NCBI GenBank assembly: GCA_964545045.1
Contig: CAZJEN010000017.1
Span: forward strand, 4,684 to 68,683
DNA from: SIG307 sp964545045
Lineage (GTDB): Bacteria; Bacillota; Clostridia; Lachnospirales; Lachnospiraceae
Length of the DNA stretch: 64,000 nucleotides
Direction: 5' to 3'
In this document: positions 31,236 to 40,153 of the stretch, piece by piece
How the letters are laid out: each line of letters opens with the position of its first letter
Position numbering within the stretch: the first letter of the stretch is position 1
Notes under the pieces: model-generated
What the model was told of the DNA's origin: nothing
Databases searched by the model: none
What the model saw: only the letters and a program-made list of their open reading frames with translations
Position numbers and translations under genes: made by a program

Positions 31236-31787
31236 CTATACGGAAAGCTGCAGCTTTGACAGACTGGCTGCCATGCGCTCAATCTTTGACTTAATGCTTG
31301 CATCCACCACACGGTCTCCGATGCGGATCACCATGCCTCCGATTAAGGAAGCGTCGGTACTGTACTGCATCTCAAAGCTCTCGTACTTGGTCTGGGACAA
31401 CAGCTTCTCTTCGATGCGCTTCTTCTGCTCGGCAGAAAGCTCTGTTGCGGATACAACGCTGGCTACACCGATTTTGCGGTACTCTCTCACCTTATCCAGG
31501 AAGAGGGTAAATACCGCCGGAATCTCGGCACATCTGCCCTTGTCCACAATGACGGTAAGAAGTCCCGTCACTGCGTCGTCCACTCTGCCCTTAAAGACCG
31601 CTTCCACTACGGAAAGCTTCTCTTCCTTGGTAATCTTCGGGTGGGTCAGAAGCTCTAAAAACTCCGGATTCTCCCCGAAAGCAAGCTCTGCTGCCTTAAT
31701 CTGGTCCGCAAGGGTATCGACACTGCCGTTTTCCACAGCTAAGTCAAACAACGCTTCTCCGTATACCTCAGCCGCTAATTTTGCCAT
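31236..31787 (-). CDS. atpH: F-type ATPase delta subunit
   Basis: The 183-aa protein has the OSCP/delta fold signature: YGEALFDLAVENG at the N terminus and the C-terminal IGGMVIRIGDRVVDASIKSKI. It links F1 to the peripheral stalk. Its start overlaps the end of atpF by 13 bases. Confidence 0.95.
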   Translation of the reverse strand: MAKLAAEVYGEALFDLAVENGSVDTLADQIKAAELAFGENPEFLELLTHPKITKEEKLSVVEAVFKGRVDDAVTGLLTVIVDKGRCAEIPAVFTLFLDKVREYRKIGVASVVSATELSAEQKKRIEEKLLSQTKYESFEMQYSTDASLIGGMVIRIGDRVVDASIKSKIERMAASLSKLQLSV

Positions 31788-32356
31788 GTATCATCACCCA
31801 TTTCATTCAATGCTTCGTCAATTAACTGCGCCTGCTTTTCACTATCAAGAGAGGATGCCACAAACTTGCCTGCCATCACGGTAGCTACCGCTACCATTTC
31901 CTGCTTTACCTCATCCTTCATCTTGCTCTTTTCTAACTCAATCTCACGGCTGGCACGCTCCATAATACGGGATGCCTCCGCCTTTGCTTCGTTTACAATT
32001 TCATCCTCACGCTTTAATGCCTTTTTACGGCCCTCGCTTAAGATTGCCTCAACTTCCTTGTCCGCTGCCTTTAACTTGGCATCATACTCTGCCTTAAAGC
32101 CTTCCGCGTCCGCCTTTTCCTTTGCCGCATCCGCCATCTCGTTTGCAATCTTCTCACGACGCTTGTTTAACAAATCCCGCGCCGGATTGAACAAAAGATA
32201 GGACAGCAGGAAAAACATAAAACCGACTGCCAAAAGTAAAATAATAGAGTCCAAAATAAGCTGCGGGCTGAGTCCGAAAATGTAACCTTCCATCTTAGGC
32301 TCCGCCTCCGCTTCTAAAAAAGCAAGGGTGGAACACTTCGTTAAAAGTCCGTTCAC
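31775..32356 (-). CDS. atpF: F-type ATPase b subunit
   Basis: The protein has one N-terminal membrane helix (LILDSIILLLAVGFMFFLLS) followed by a long charged helix, as in the peripheral-stalk b subunit. From the GTG at 32356, which has AAAGGAGG seven bases upstream, there are about 20 extra residues before the membrane helix (193 aa in total). An internal ATG would give the usual N terminus, but no ribosome site precedes it. Confidence 0.92.
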   Translation of the reverse strand: MNGLLTKCSTLAFLEAEAEPKMEGYIFGLSPQLILDSIILLLAVGFMFFLLSYLLFNPARDLLNKRREKIANEMADAAKEKADAEGFKAEYDAKLKAADKEVEAILSEGRKKALKREDEIVNEAKAEASRIMERASREIELEKSKMKDEVKQEMVAVATVMAGKFVASSLDSEKQAQLIDEALNEMGDDTWQN

Positions 32357-32394
32357 GTTCCGGCCTCCTTTATGATTTATTCATTGCTCCGCTT

Positions 32395-32664
32395 TTACAG
32401 AAGCTTCATTAACGGGTTTGCAAACAGAAGAATGATTGCTACCGCAAAACCATAAAGACCGGTGGTCTCTGCTACTGCCTGTCCGAGAAGCATGGTAGAC
32501 ATGATGTTACCCTTTGCACCCGGATTTCTACCTACCGCTGCCGCACCGTGACCTGCTGCGATACCCTGACCGATACCAGGTCCTACACCGGCGATCATCG
32601 CGATGCCCGCACCGATTGCGGAGCATCCTAAAACAAAAGCTTCACTCGAAATTCCATCCATCAT
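32395..32664 (-). CDS. atpE: F-type ATPase c subunit, Na+-type binding residues
   Basis: The 89-aa proteolipid has two membrane helices. Helix 1 contains PGIGQG (Gln33) and helix 2 contains GQAVAETTGLY (Val64, Glu66, Thr67, Thr68, Tyr71). In Ilyobacter tartaricus Gln32, Val63, Glu65, Ser66, Thr67 and Tyr70 bind Na+; here all positions match with Ser replaced by Thr, so Na+ coupling is likely. The ATG at 32664 has GGAGG eight bases upstream; the preceding TTG frame is rejected because the ribosome site would lie inside it. Confidence 0.95.
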   Translation of the reverse strand: MMDGISSEAFVLGCSAIGAGIAMIAGVGPGIGQGIAAGHGAAAVGRNPGAKGNIMSTMLLGQAVAETTGLYGFAVAIILLFANPLMKLL

Positions 32665-32705
32665 AAAATAATCCTCCAATCAAAAAATTTACACTGTGAT
32701 GTTAC

Positions 32706-33458
32706 TTATCCCTGTGCTTCGTCCTCAGGGAAATTCTGTGCAATAAATACCATGGTCAACATACAGAATACGTACGCCTGTATTGCACCGGAAAATACAT
32801 CGAAATACACATGCAACACACCGAATACCGGCCATAAAAACGCCTGAATCAGCTTCGGTATCAAGCCGTACAGCAAGCCCATCATAACCGTTCCGGATAA
32901 AATATTACCGAACAGACGAAGGGACATGGACAGCGGCGTTGCCACTTCACCGATAATATTAATCGGGGTAAGCAATACCGGCTGGAACAGCTTTGTAACA
33001 TGACCCGCCTTCTCATACTTGAAACCGTTGTAGTGAATGAGTACAAAGGTAATCAAAGCAAGAGGCAACGTCACACCGTAGTCCGCCGTCGGCGGCCTAA
33101 GTCCGAACAAACCGCTGATGTTGCAGGTAAGTACCACTGCGAACAATGTACCGATATAGTTCGAAAACCTGACTCCGCGCTTTCCCATGTTGGACTTGGT
33201 GAGACCGTCCACCAGCTCAACCAGCAGCTCAATTACATTCAAAAACGGTCCCGGCACATCCTCCGGATTCGCCTTCTTAATCGCACGATTTGCAAATAAA
33301 GCAAATACCGTAAGAACAATCATAACAATCAAAAGGCTGACATGGGTCGTCGTAATCCAAAGCGTCTGTCCGCCTACTTCAAAATGAAAATATCCGGTAA
33401 TACCGATATCTACATCCTGCGCCAGAAACACGCTCCGGGATACAATTCCAGTTCCCAC
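32706..33458 (-). CDS. atpB: F-type ATPase a subunit
   Basis: This 250-aa membrane protein forms the ion channel with the c ring. The essential arginine is in LSMSLRLFGNILSG, and the last helix has FSGAIQAYVFCMLTMVFIA. It starts with a GTG at 33458 preceded by AAAGGAG. It follows atpI by 44 bases. Confidence 0.95.
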   Translation of the reverse strand: MGTGIVSRSVFLAQDVDIGITGYFHFEVGGQTLWITTTHVSLLIVMIVLTVFALFANRAIKKANPEDVPGPFLNVIELLVELVDGLTKSNMGKRGVRFSNYIGTLFAVVLTCNISGLFGLRPPTADYGVTLPLALITFVLIHYNGFKYEKAGHVTKLFQPVLLTPINIIGEVATPLSMSLRLFGNILSGTVMMGLLYGLIPKLIQAFLWPVFGVLHVYFDVFSGAIQAYVFCMLTMVFIAQNFPEDEAQG

Positions 33459-33502
33459 TTTATCACACTCCTTTCCTTCTTTCTACGCTTGTTCAGCGCG
33501 AT

Positions 33503-34012
33503 TTATTTCACCCTCGTAAAAGGGTTGTATTTATGAATGACGGGCCAAAACAGTGCGGAAAGCTTCAGGGTCAGTGTCCCCAAAACCGTTCCGAACAAAC
33601 CGTGCTTTCCGAAAAAAAATACGGAAGCACCGATGACCGCTATCATAATTACCATACGTATTACAGACGAGCGTTTCATATAACCCGCCGCCTGCTTTTC
33701 CGGGTACTCCGTGGCAACCAGCACCGAGTGATACATATACCCGGCAAGACACACTGCCGTAATCACTCCTGCCAAGGCTCCCAGTGAAAAAAACAAACTC
33801 CCTTTTAAAATCAAATTACCGATCAGAAGAAGCAACGCTCCCGCCACGGCAATCCCCGCATACAAATCCCACAGGGTTTGCTTTACCTGGGCTTCCTGTT
33901 CCGCCCTTGTTAAGGGCGGTGCATCTTCCACAAACTCGTTATTCTCTCCATATTCCTCGTCAAAGTCATAACTCCAACCTACGGAATGCTCTTTCTTTTC
34001 TTCCTCTGTCAA
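33503..34012 (-). CDS. atpI: AtpI-like protein of the ATPase operon
   Basis: The 169-aa protein has a charged N-terminal ~45 residues, then four membrane segments with the HSVLVATEYPEKQAAGYMKRSSVIRM loop (two shorter pieces of which, EYPEKQA and KRSSVIRM, are typical). It fits the poorly conserved AtpI/ATP synthase I family, which helps assemble the c ring or binds Mg2+. Position between atpZ and atpB supports this. The start is a TTG at 34012 with GAGGTG upstream. Confidence 0.75.
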   Translation of the reverse strand: MTEEEKKEHSVGWSYDFDEEYGENNEFVEDAPPLTRAEQEAQVKQTLWDLYAGIAVAGALLLLIGNLILKGSLFFSLGALAGVITAVCLAGYMYHSVLVATEYPEKQAAGYMKRSSVIRMVIMIAVIGASVFFFGKHGLFGTVLGTLTLKLSALFWPVIHKYNPFTRVK

Positions 34013-34069
34013 CCCGGGAACACCTCACTGCTTCTTCGTTTTACCCCTATCTGTACAGCCCCTGCCGAT

Positions 34070-34384
34070 TTACTCCCCATGTTCCGACCGTTCTGCCTTT
34101 CTTTGCTCTGCTACCTGCCGGCCTTCGGCCTTCAAACGCTCGATATAAGCAAGCTCCGCATCCTCTCTGGCCTTATCCTTTGCATAAAAGGGTTTCAGCA
34201 GATAGTACACATTACGAAAGGCTGCCGCTATACCGAGAAGAAGAAATACCGGCATCACCCAGCCTGTACCGGCCTTCTTATCAATAAATCCTCCTGCAAG
34301 TACACACAAAAATATCGGAACCATCATACTGATGCCAAGCTGTGTCACAAGCATCAGGGCTTTGATGACTTTGCTGTTTCTCAT
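34070..34384 (-). CDS. atpZ: AtpZ-like small membrane protein
   Basis: The 104-aa protein has two membrane helices (ALMLVTQLGISMMVPIFLCV and WVMPVFLLLGIAAAFRNVYY) joined by GGFIDKKAGTG, the AtpZ pattern, followed by a charged C-terminal helix. AtpZ is linked to ATP-synthase assembly or Mg2+ uptake. The ATG at 34384 has AAGGAG six bases upstream. It is the first gene of the atp operon. Confidence 0.85.
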   Translation of the reverse strand: MRNSKVIKALMLVTQLGISMMVPIFLCVLAGGFIDKKAGTGWVMPVFLLLGIAAAFRNVYYLLKPFYAKDKAREDAELAYIERLKAEGRQVAEQRKAERSEHGE

Positions 34385-34438
34385 CTCCAACTCCTTGTCC
34401 GGTGTCCTGATAAAACAAGTCAAAAAAACACCAACTAT

Positions 34439-34467
34439 ATTCTACCACAAAATTCAAGGTCTGTATA
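34439..34467 (-). promoter_or_regulatory. Possible atp operon promoter
   Basis: TATACA (34467-34462) and TAGAAT (34444-34439) are spaced by 17 bases on the minus strand, about 55 bases upstream of atpZ. The -35 box is weak; the rest of the 280-base gap to the divergent DUF402 gene is AT-rich. Confidence 0.45.
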
Positions 34468-34554
34468 GTTTTTTCTTCGTTTTTCATCACTTTTTTTCCT
34501 AAAAACGCACAATTGTATTGACAATTTTTTCACACTTTAACACACGAATTTTCC

Positions 34555-34583
34555 TTCCATTTTTACAAAAAAAGTGGTATACT
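34555..34583 (+). promoter_or_regulatory. Promoter of the DUF402 gene
   Basis: TTCCAT and TATACT are spaced by 17 bases on the plus strand, about 80 bases before the ATG at 34664. Confidence 0.6.
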
Positions 34584-34663
34584 ATCCATAAGAAAACTCG
34601 TCCGTAACCAGAAGTAAAAACTCTTCAAAAAGCCTTGTTTTATCTTACAAAGGAGGGATTTTC

Positions 34664-35155
34664 ATGAATACCGGCCTTCAATTATTTCGTAAACGTCATA
34701 TCCCGGAGGAATGTATTCCGTTGAAGAACGACACCGTTCTCTTTGTGGATGACTCCCGTCTGGTCACTTCCTGGAACGTATTAAAACCTCGTTCGGACTT
34801 CGCCTCCGGCATCTCCCTGTTTGATTTTGAAAAACATTGGAAAATCACCCGCGTAGCAAAGGCAGACGGCAGTCTCTATCACTGGTACTGCGACATCATG
34901 AAAGTACATATTTCCGTGGATGAAGCAACTGACACCGCCACTTATCTCATGGAGGATTTGTTGATTGACATCGTAATTGAACCGGACGGTTCGGTCCACG
35001 TGTTGGATTTAGACGAAGCAGCGGATGCCTTTGAAAGAGGCCTGATCAGCGGCTCGGATTTAACCTTAGCATTAAATGCCGCAGACACCCTGCTCCGCAT
35101 CATCCGCAACGGAGAATTCAAAGAATATCAGAAAATCGTAGAAGGGTACATATAA
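34664..35155 (+). CDS. DUF402-domain protein
   Basis: The 163-aa protein shows the DUF402 pattern: GSLYHWYCDIMK in the middle, then DLLIDIVIEPDGSVHVLDLDE with its acidic metal-binding residues. Characterised relatives are nucleoside-diphosphate phosphatases (Ntdp) and FomD; the substrate here is not known. AAAGGAGGG precedes the ATG. It is monocistronic, divergent from the atp operon and convergent with rubrerythrin. Confidence 0.85.
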   Translation: MNTGLQLFRKRHIPEECIPLKNDTVLFVDDSRLVTSWNVLKPRSDFASGISLFDFEKHWKITRVAKADGSLYHWYCDIMKVHISVDEATDTATYLMEDLLIDIVIEPDGSVHVLDLDEAADAFERGLISGSDLTLALNAADTLLRIIRNGEFKEYQKIVEGYI

Positions 35156-35161
35156 AAGAAC

Positions 35162-35192
35162 GGGGCTGTCGCACTCACTATGCGACAGCCCC
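35162..35192. terminator. Bidirectional terminator between DUF402 and rubrerythrin genes
   Basis: GGGGCTGTCGCA pairs perfectly with TGCGACAGCCCC over 12 bp. T-rich tails follow on both strands. The stem half GGGGCTGTCGCA also appears in the atp terminator at 26711-26719. Confidence 0.92.
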
Positions 35193-35200
35193 TGAACTTC

Positions 35201-35743
35201 TTAATAATTCTCTTTTCTTACTTCGAAATACGCCTGCGGATGCTTACATACCGGACATACCGCCGGAGCCTCAAGGCCCACAACCACATGGCCGCAGTTG
35301 CGGCACTCCCACATGGTTACACCGCTCTTCTTGAACACTTCCATAGCTTCTACATTATGTAACAGTGCACGATATCTCTCCTCGTGCATCTTCTCGATGG
35401 CAGCCACACCGCGGAACTGAGCAGCAAGGTCTAAGAAACCTTCCTCTTCCGCATCCTTTGCCATACGCTCATACATATCGGTCCACTCGGCATTTTCGCC
35501 CTCTGCCGCATGAAGCAAATTCTCTGCGGTATCACCGAGCTCACCCAACGCCTTAAACCAAAGCTTTGCGTGCTCTTTCTCGTTCTCCGCTGTCTGTAAA
35601 AACAGCGCCGCAATCTGCTCATAGCCTGCCTTCTTTGCTACGGAAGCAAAATAAGTATACTTATTTCTTGCCTGGGACTCCCCGGCAAATGCCTCCCAAA
35701 GATTCTTCTCTGTCTTTGTTCCTACATACTTGTTGATTCCCAT
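35201..35743 (-). CDS. rbr: Rubrerythrin
   Basis: Rubrerythrin reduces hydrogen peroxide in anaerobes. The diiron four-helix domain has two E-x-x-H-type motifs (ENEKEHAKLW and EKMHEERY). The C terminus is a rubredoxin domain with CRNCGH and CPVCKHPQAYF. The length of 180 aa is normal. AAAGGAG lies upstream of the ATG. Confidence 0.96.
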   Translation of the reverse strand: MGINKYVGTKTEKNLWEAFAGESQARNKYTYFASVAKKAGYEQIAALFLQTAENEKEHAKLWFKALGELGDTAENLLHAAEGENAEWTDMYERMAKDAEEEGFLDLAAQFRGVAAIEKMHEERYRALLHNVEAMEVFKKSGVTMWECRNCGHVVVGLEAPAVCPVCKHPQAYFEVRKENY

Positions 35744-35798
35744 AATCGTAATCTCCTTTTCTGTTGTAATCTATGGATACGCTAACCAAAGCGCTTCC

Positions 35799-36227
35799 TT
35801 AGTCCTCCATCATTCCGATACGTCTTGCATGACGCTCTTCGTTCGAGAACGGGGTGTCCAAAAACTTATCTACAATCATAAGTGCCAGGCCCGGGCCAAC
35901 GATTCTGCCGCCCATGGCAAGGATGTTTGCATCGTTATGAAGTCTTGTTGCCTCTGCGCTGAATACATCATGACAAAGAGCCGCACGGATGCCCTTCACC
36001 TTGTTTGCGGTAATAGAAATACCGATACCGGTTCCGCAAATCAAAATACCTCTTTCGCACTCGCCGTTTGCTACCGCATGAGCCACCTTCTTACCGTAAA
36101 TCGGATAATCTACGGACTCGGAAGAATAGGTACCGAAATCCTTATATTCCAGCCCTCTTTCCACTAAGTGCTTCTTTACCTCCTGCATTAATTCATAACC
36201 GCCCTGATCGCAACCTAATGCTATCAT
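35799..36227 (-). CDS. rpiB: Ribose-5-phosphate isomerase B
   Basis: RpiB interconverts ribose-5- and ribulose-5-phosphate. The 142-aa protein has GCDQGGYELM at the N terminus (the family usually has DHAG/DHGG here, so Gln-Gly is a variant), the CGTGIGISITANK phosphate loop, and RNNDAN-like RLHNDANILAMGGR. The ATG at 36227 is preceded by AAGGAGGAG; an upstream ATG eight codons earlier would contain that site. It follows the Sua5 gene by 30 bases. Confidence 0.94.
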   Translation of the reverse strand: MIALGCDQGGYELMQEVKKHLVERGLEYKDFGTYSSESVDYPIYGKKVAHAVANGECERGILICGTGIGISITANKVKGIRAALCHDVFSAEATRLHNDANILAMGGRIVGPGLALMIVDKFLDTPFSNEERHARRIGMMED

Positions 36228-36257
36228 TTTTGTCTCCTCCTTAGAATTCATTTTATT

Positions 36258-37331
36258 TTATATATCCTCATCCTGATTCAGTTGGATGATATGGTATCCC
36301 GCCGCCTTTAAGAGACGATTCATAATTGCCGTCCCCAGCGGGTTATCCGCAAAGCTTTCCGAGTAAATTACACTAACCCCGGTCTCGTCAAAGCTACGCA
36401 ACGTATCAAACAATCCCGCCGCAATAGACTCGGCATTAGCACGCTCTCCCGCGCAAAACACCATGCCGCCGGTGTAACACTTCTTCGTTTCTTCTGTGGC
36501 AAGAATGCCGGTAATCCGACCCTCTGTCGCATTTTTCACTGCCTCTGTATTGATATAACGAACTACTTCGTCACTCTTTCCCTCTACAATGTATAACGGT
36601 GCCTTCGGTGCATAATGCCGGTACTTCATGCCCGGTGCCTTTGCCACGATATTCTCGGAAGCACTTCTCTTTAACACCGCTTCGTCAAACCGCACTTCGC
36701 CCAACACCTCCGCCAGCTGCTCCGCATTGATATAGCCCGGACGCAGAATCATCGGTACCTCCCCCGTCAAATCTACAATGGTGGACTCCAGACCGATGGC
36801 AGATGCACCACCGTCGATAATTACATCGATTTTACCGTCCAAATCCTCAATGACATGCTCTGCCTTCGTGGTACTCGGACGCCCCGATGCATTGGCACTC
36901 GGTGCTGCCACATAAATACCGGAACTCCGAATCAGTGCCGCCGCAATGGAATCCGACGGCATACGAACAGCCACTGTCTCTAAGCCGCCCGTGGTGGTCT
37001 TCGGCACCTTATCACTCTTTTTTAAAATCATAGTAAGAGGCCCCGGCCAAAAAGCCTCCGCCAGACGATACGCCGCATCCGGCACCTCTGCCGCCAGCTC
37101 CGTAAGAGCCTCTGTTTCTGCAATATGCACAATTAACGGATTATCCGAAGGCCGTCCCTTCGCCGCATAAATCCGGGCCGAAGCCGTGGCATCAAATGCA
37201 TTTCCGCCAAGTCCGTACACCGTCTCCGTCGGAAAAGCCACCAGCTTTCCCTCCCGCAGACACTGTGCAGCAAAATCCAGCTCCTCTTCCGTAAAATTGT
37301 CTCTGTTTATTTTTATAATTTCTGTCTTCAT
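36258..37331 (-). CDS. Threonylcarbamoyl-AMP synthase, Sua5 type
   Basis: The enzyme makes threonylcarbamoyl-AMP for t6A37 modification of ANN-decoding tRNAs. The N-terminal YrdC domain has FPTETVYGLGGNAF, AKGRPSDNPLIVHI, PSANASGRPSTTKAEHV, and DGGASAIGLESTIVD. The C-terminal Sua5 domain begins with PGMKYRHYAPKAPL. Length from the ATG at 37331 is 357 aa. The ribosome site (GGAAGG) is 12 bases away, and a TTG 13 codons upstream is the alternative. rpiB directly downstream is a frequent neighbour in Firmicutes. Confidence 0.94.
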   Translation of the reverse strand: MKTEIIKINRDNFTEEELDFAAQCLREGKLVAFPTETVYGLGGNAFDATASARIYAAKGRPSDNPLIVHIAETEALTELAAEVPDAAYRLAEAFWPGPLTMILKKSDKVPKTTTGGLETVAVRMPSDSIAAALIRSSGIYVAAPSANASGRPSTTKAEHVIEDLDGKIDVIIDGGASAIGLESTIVDLTGEVPMILRPGYINAEQLAEVLGEVRFDEAVLKRSASENIVAKAPGMKYRHYAPKAPLYIVEGKSDEVVRYINTEAVKNATEGRITGILATEETKKCYTGGMVFCAGERANAESIAAGLFDTLRSFDETGVSVIYSESFADNPLGTAIMNRLLKAAGYHIIQLNQDEDI

Positions 37332-37388
37332 CCGGTTAAAAAACCTTCCTTCCGTTCCCTTTTGTCCCAAACATAAATGTTGTAAACA

Positions 37389-38126
37389 TTATTGCCCGGA
37401 CATCTCGGATCTATACTGCAAAATCCCCAAACACAAGGCTTCTGCTACCTTTTCCTGATATTCATCGCCTGCAAGCAACGCCTCCTCGGCAGCATTAGAA
37501 AGAAAACCACACTCGGCGATTACCGCCGGACAAGCCGTTTTCCGAAGCAAATAGTAATCACTGTTAGCCTTTGCCTGCCTGGTATTTCCGTCTTGTAGTA
37601 CCTCCGCAAGCTTTTTCTGCAAGACCTCCGCGAGCTTCTTACTGTCTTCCGAATCCTTATAATAAAACAGCTGCGCTCCCTTACAGCTTACATCCGGGAA
37701 GCTGTTCTGGTGGATACTCACCACAAAAGCCGGATTCGCCTCGGAAATTATACGGACACGGGCCTCCATATCTTCTCTCTTTTTATTCGGGGCATTTTCG
37801 CTGTACAGACCATCGTCATTTTCCCTGGTCATTACCACCCGGAATCCGTTTTGCTCCAAACGGGTACGAAGCTTTCGGGCGATGGAAAGATTAACATCCT
37901 TTTCCAGAGTACCGTTTTCTCCGACCTTTCCCGGGTCTACGCCACCGTGCCCCGCATCAATCACAATAACCGTATCTGCCCCGTTCTCTTTATCCGAGAA
38001 AACCATCGCCAAACGTTCTCCTGCTTTACTCTTTGCAAACATCAGCATTAGGCAGAACACAAGCAGCAGAAAAATATGCTTATACTTTTTCAGAAAAACC
38101 AAGGGGCTCCTGTCTATTCCCTGCAT
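37389..38126 (-). CDS. cwlD: N-acetylmuramoyl-L-alanine amidase, CwlD type
   Basis: The 245-aa protein has an N-terminal membrane anchor (about residues 15-33) and an Amidase_3 domain. Zinc and catalytic residues are visible: DAGHGGVDPG, the Glu in GTLEKDVNLSIA, SIHQNSF and the catalytic Glu in IAECGFLSN. CwlD makes muramic-delta-lactam in spore cortex, so it hints at sporulation capacity. The ATG at 38126 has GGGGTG close upstream; a TTG at 38138 is possible but has no ribosome site. Confidence 0.9.
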   Translation of the reverse strand: MQGIDRSPLVFLKKYKHIFLLLVFCLMLMFAKSKAGERLAMVFSDKENGADTVIVIDAGHGGVDPGKVGENGTLEKDVNLSIARKLRTRLEQNGFRVVMTRENDDGLYSENAPNKKREDMEARVRIISEANPAFVVSIHQNSFPDVSCKGAQLFYYKDSEDSKKLAEVLQKKLAEVLQDGNTRQAKANSDYYLLRKTACPAVIAECGFLSNAAEEALLAGDEYQEKVAEALCLGILQYRSEMSGQ

Positions 38127-38166
38127 ATTGCACCCCAAAATGCATTTTTACAAGTATATGCTTCTT

Positions 38167-39918
38167 CTACTCGGCAAGAACATCCTTTTCAAACAAATTC
38201 CAAACCTCCGGATCCTCAAAGCCTAATCTCCAGGCTGCAATACCGGCCAAATCCGCTTTTCTGATATACAGAATCTTTTCCTGAAGAGACTGCACATCCT
38301 CCATCCACATTTTGCAGACAGCCCCGTCCTTTTCGTACTCTGCATAGTACTGACGAGTCTCCTCATCCCATACCGGTGTCACTTTATTTCTGGAAAGCTC
38401 CGTCTGTGCCGTCACCATGGAAAGTGCGGCCGAAGTCAGCTTTGTACTGCCGTTTTCTTTCGTCTCGGTCCATAATCTGGTATAAAACGGCACCGCCATG
38501 ATTACCTGTTCCTTCGACACCATGGTAAGAATGTTATCCACCGCCGTTGTCAGGTACTTGTAAGACGCTACGGAGCCCGCAACCTCCGAGCCCGCATAAT
38601 GCTCGTCATAGGCCATAATAATGACATAATCCACAACCTCGCCTTGAGCCGCCCAGTCATAATAAGCCGCATGAGCGGAAGGAACATAGTTGTCCACGGA
38701 AAGCACCAGGCCGTTGGCACGACACTTTACAGACAACTCTCTTAAAAACTGGATAAAATGTGGCCCCGTCTCCAAGGAAAGCATCTCAAAATCAATATTT
38801 AAACCGTCCAAATCATACCGGATTGCCTCTGCCACCAACGCATTCATCAACGCTTCTCTCTTTTTCGTAGAGGAAAGCACTTCATAAGAATTCGCCGTAG
38901 GGTCAAAGCCCTCCGCGTCCGCAATATCAAAATTATCCACCAATCCCCATACTTCCAGACCGTAGGATTTCGCAGTTTCCACATATGCTGCATCCGCTAA
39001 GGATATAAGCGGGCTTTCCGGTTCACTCTCCTCATCCCACTTTGCAACACGGAACCAAGTCGGAGACACCACCGTCATTTGTTTGTTATTCTTAACCAAA
39101 CTCTCCAGACCGGCATTTGCGGTTTTGTTGGTTACCTGATGCCAGCCTAAAACGATATCCTTATCCGATAAAATATGCGGATATACCGCCGGGGTGTATT
39201 CGGAAGAATAGCTCTCGTGATAGGTCTCGCTTAAATCCTTCTTCCGCACATATCCGAACAAACCGTCCTCGGTCATAACCTTCACAAACTTCGTGCTGGT
39301 CTCGGTTCCGGCATCCACATACCATACAACGCTGTCCTTTTTTAAGTCACACAAATTCGGACTCTTAATATCCGCCGTCTCCCGCACCGTCGTGTCCTTC
39401 TTTGCTTTTAGGGATAATACATCCTTTGCCCCGGTACGAATCAACACTCTTGCCGGCTTCTCATAAAAGGTGTAAGTCACATCGGAAAACAATGCCGCAA
39501 ACTCCAGTGACATATACGGCACTCCGCCCTTGGTCAGAATCGGGTCATGAGACAATTCGTTTCGTGCTTTATTACTGTAATACACCGCCTCCATCGGATA
39601 AGCCCGGATAATCTCATTCGGCATAGTATAGGTCAAAACAAACTCTTCTTCATCATAATAAAAATCTTCGTTAATATAGGTAAACACCGTCTCTAAATCG
39701 AGGTAAATCCCTCCGTTTAAAAGCAGTGCGTTTTTCTCATATTTTTCATTCCAAAAGGTGACATAAGCCTCTCCCTCCGGCACTGTCACAACCTCTTCCG
39801 GTGCGATATATTCTTTATTCGGGGTATACTTCCGCACCAAAGCAACACCCAGCACCGCCGCAATCAAAAGCAGCGCCACAAACACTCCGATTATTGTAAC
39901 TCCCGTTTTCTTCTTCAC
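38167..39918 (-). CDS. Membrane-anchored GH18-family hydrolase
   Basis: The 583-aa protein has an N-terminal membrane helix (7-28), a region resembling the copper-amine-oxidase N-terminal fold (about 45-165), an SH3b domain (about 175-235) and a GH18 barrel (about 255-580). The GH18 active site is DGLNIDFE with the catalytic Glu. It resembles YaaH/YdhD-type spore peptidoglycan hydrolases. It begins with a GTG preceded by AGAGGA and ends 28 bases before cwlD, so cell-wall or spore remodelling is a reasonable role. Confidence 0.86.
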   Translation of the reverse strand: MKKKTGVTIIGVFVALLLIAAVLGVALVRKYTPNKEYIAPEEVVTVPEGEAYVTFWNEKYEKNALLLNGGIYLDLETVFTYINEDFYYDEEEFVLTYTMPNEIIRAYPMEAVYYSNKARNELSHDPILTKGGVPYMSLEFAALFSDVTYTFYEKPARVLIRTGAKDVLSLKAKKDTTVRETADIKSPNLCDLKKDSVVWYVDAGTETSTKFVKVMTEDGLFGYVRKKDLSETYHESYSSEYTPAVYPHILSDKDIVLGWHQVTNKTANAGLESLVKNNKQMTVVSPTWFRVAKWDEESEPESPLISLADAAYVETAKSYGLEVWGLVDNFDIADAEGFDPTANSYEVLSSTKKREALMNALVAEAIRYDLDGLNIDFEMLSLETGPHFIQFLRELSVKCRANGLVLSVDNYVPSAHAAYYDWAAQGEVVDYVIIMAYDEHYAGSEVAGSVASYKYLTTAVDNILTMVSKEQVIMAVPFYTRLWTETKENGSTKLTSAALSMVTAQTELSRNKVTPVWDEETRQYYAEYEKDGAVCKMWMEDVQSLQEKILYIRKADLAGIAAWRLGFEDPEVWNLFEKDVLAE

Positions 39919-40153
39919 AAGCGTTTCCTCTTTTCTGTATCTTACTGTAATTTAGTATATACAAGTTATAAAAAATAATCAACCCCATTTTGCCGCCATG
40001 TCCCATCTTCCTTTTCAACTTTTCCTGAGAGAACAAGCCGTTTTCGTCCCTTAGAGACACAGCGGCAGTCACGGGTCCGATTCCATACGGAGGCAGAACC
40101 TGTGTGATATGCAAAACAACCTCCGAGTGGTATGCACCTTCGGATTACTTTCA

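Noticed and set aside
39919..40153. Two short minus-strand frames between the kinase and GH18 genes
   Set aside because: The peptides look like random translation, one overlaps the GH18 coding region, and neither has a convincing ribosome site. I see nothing functional in this 235-base gap apart from the GH18 ribosome site.
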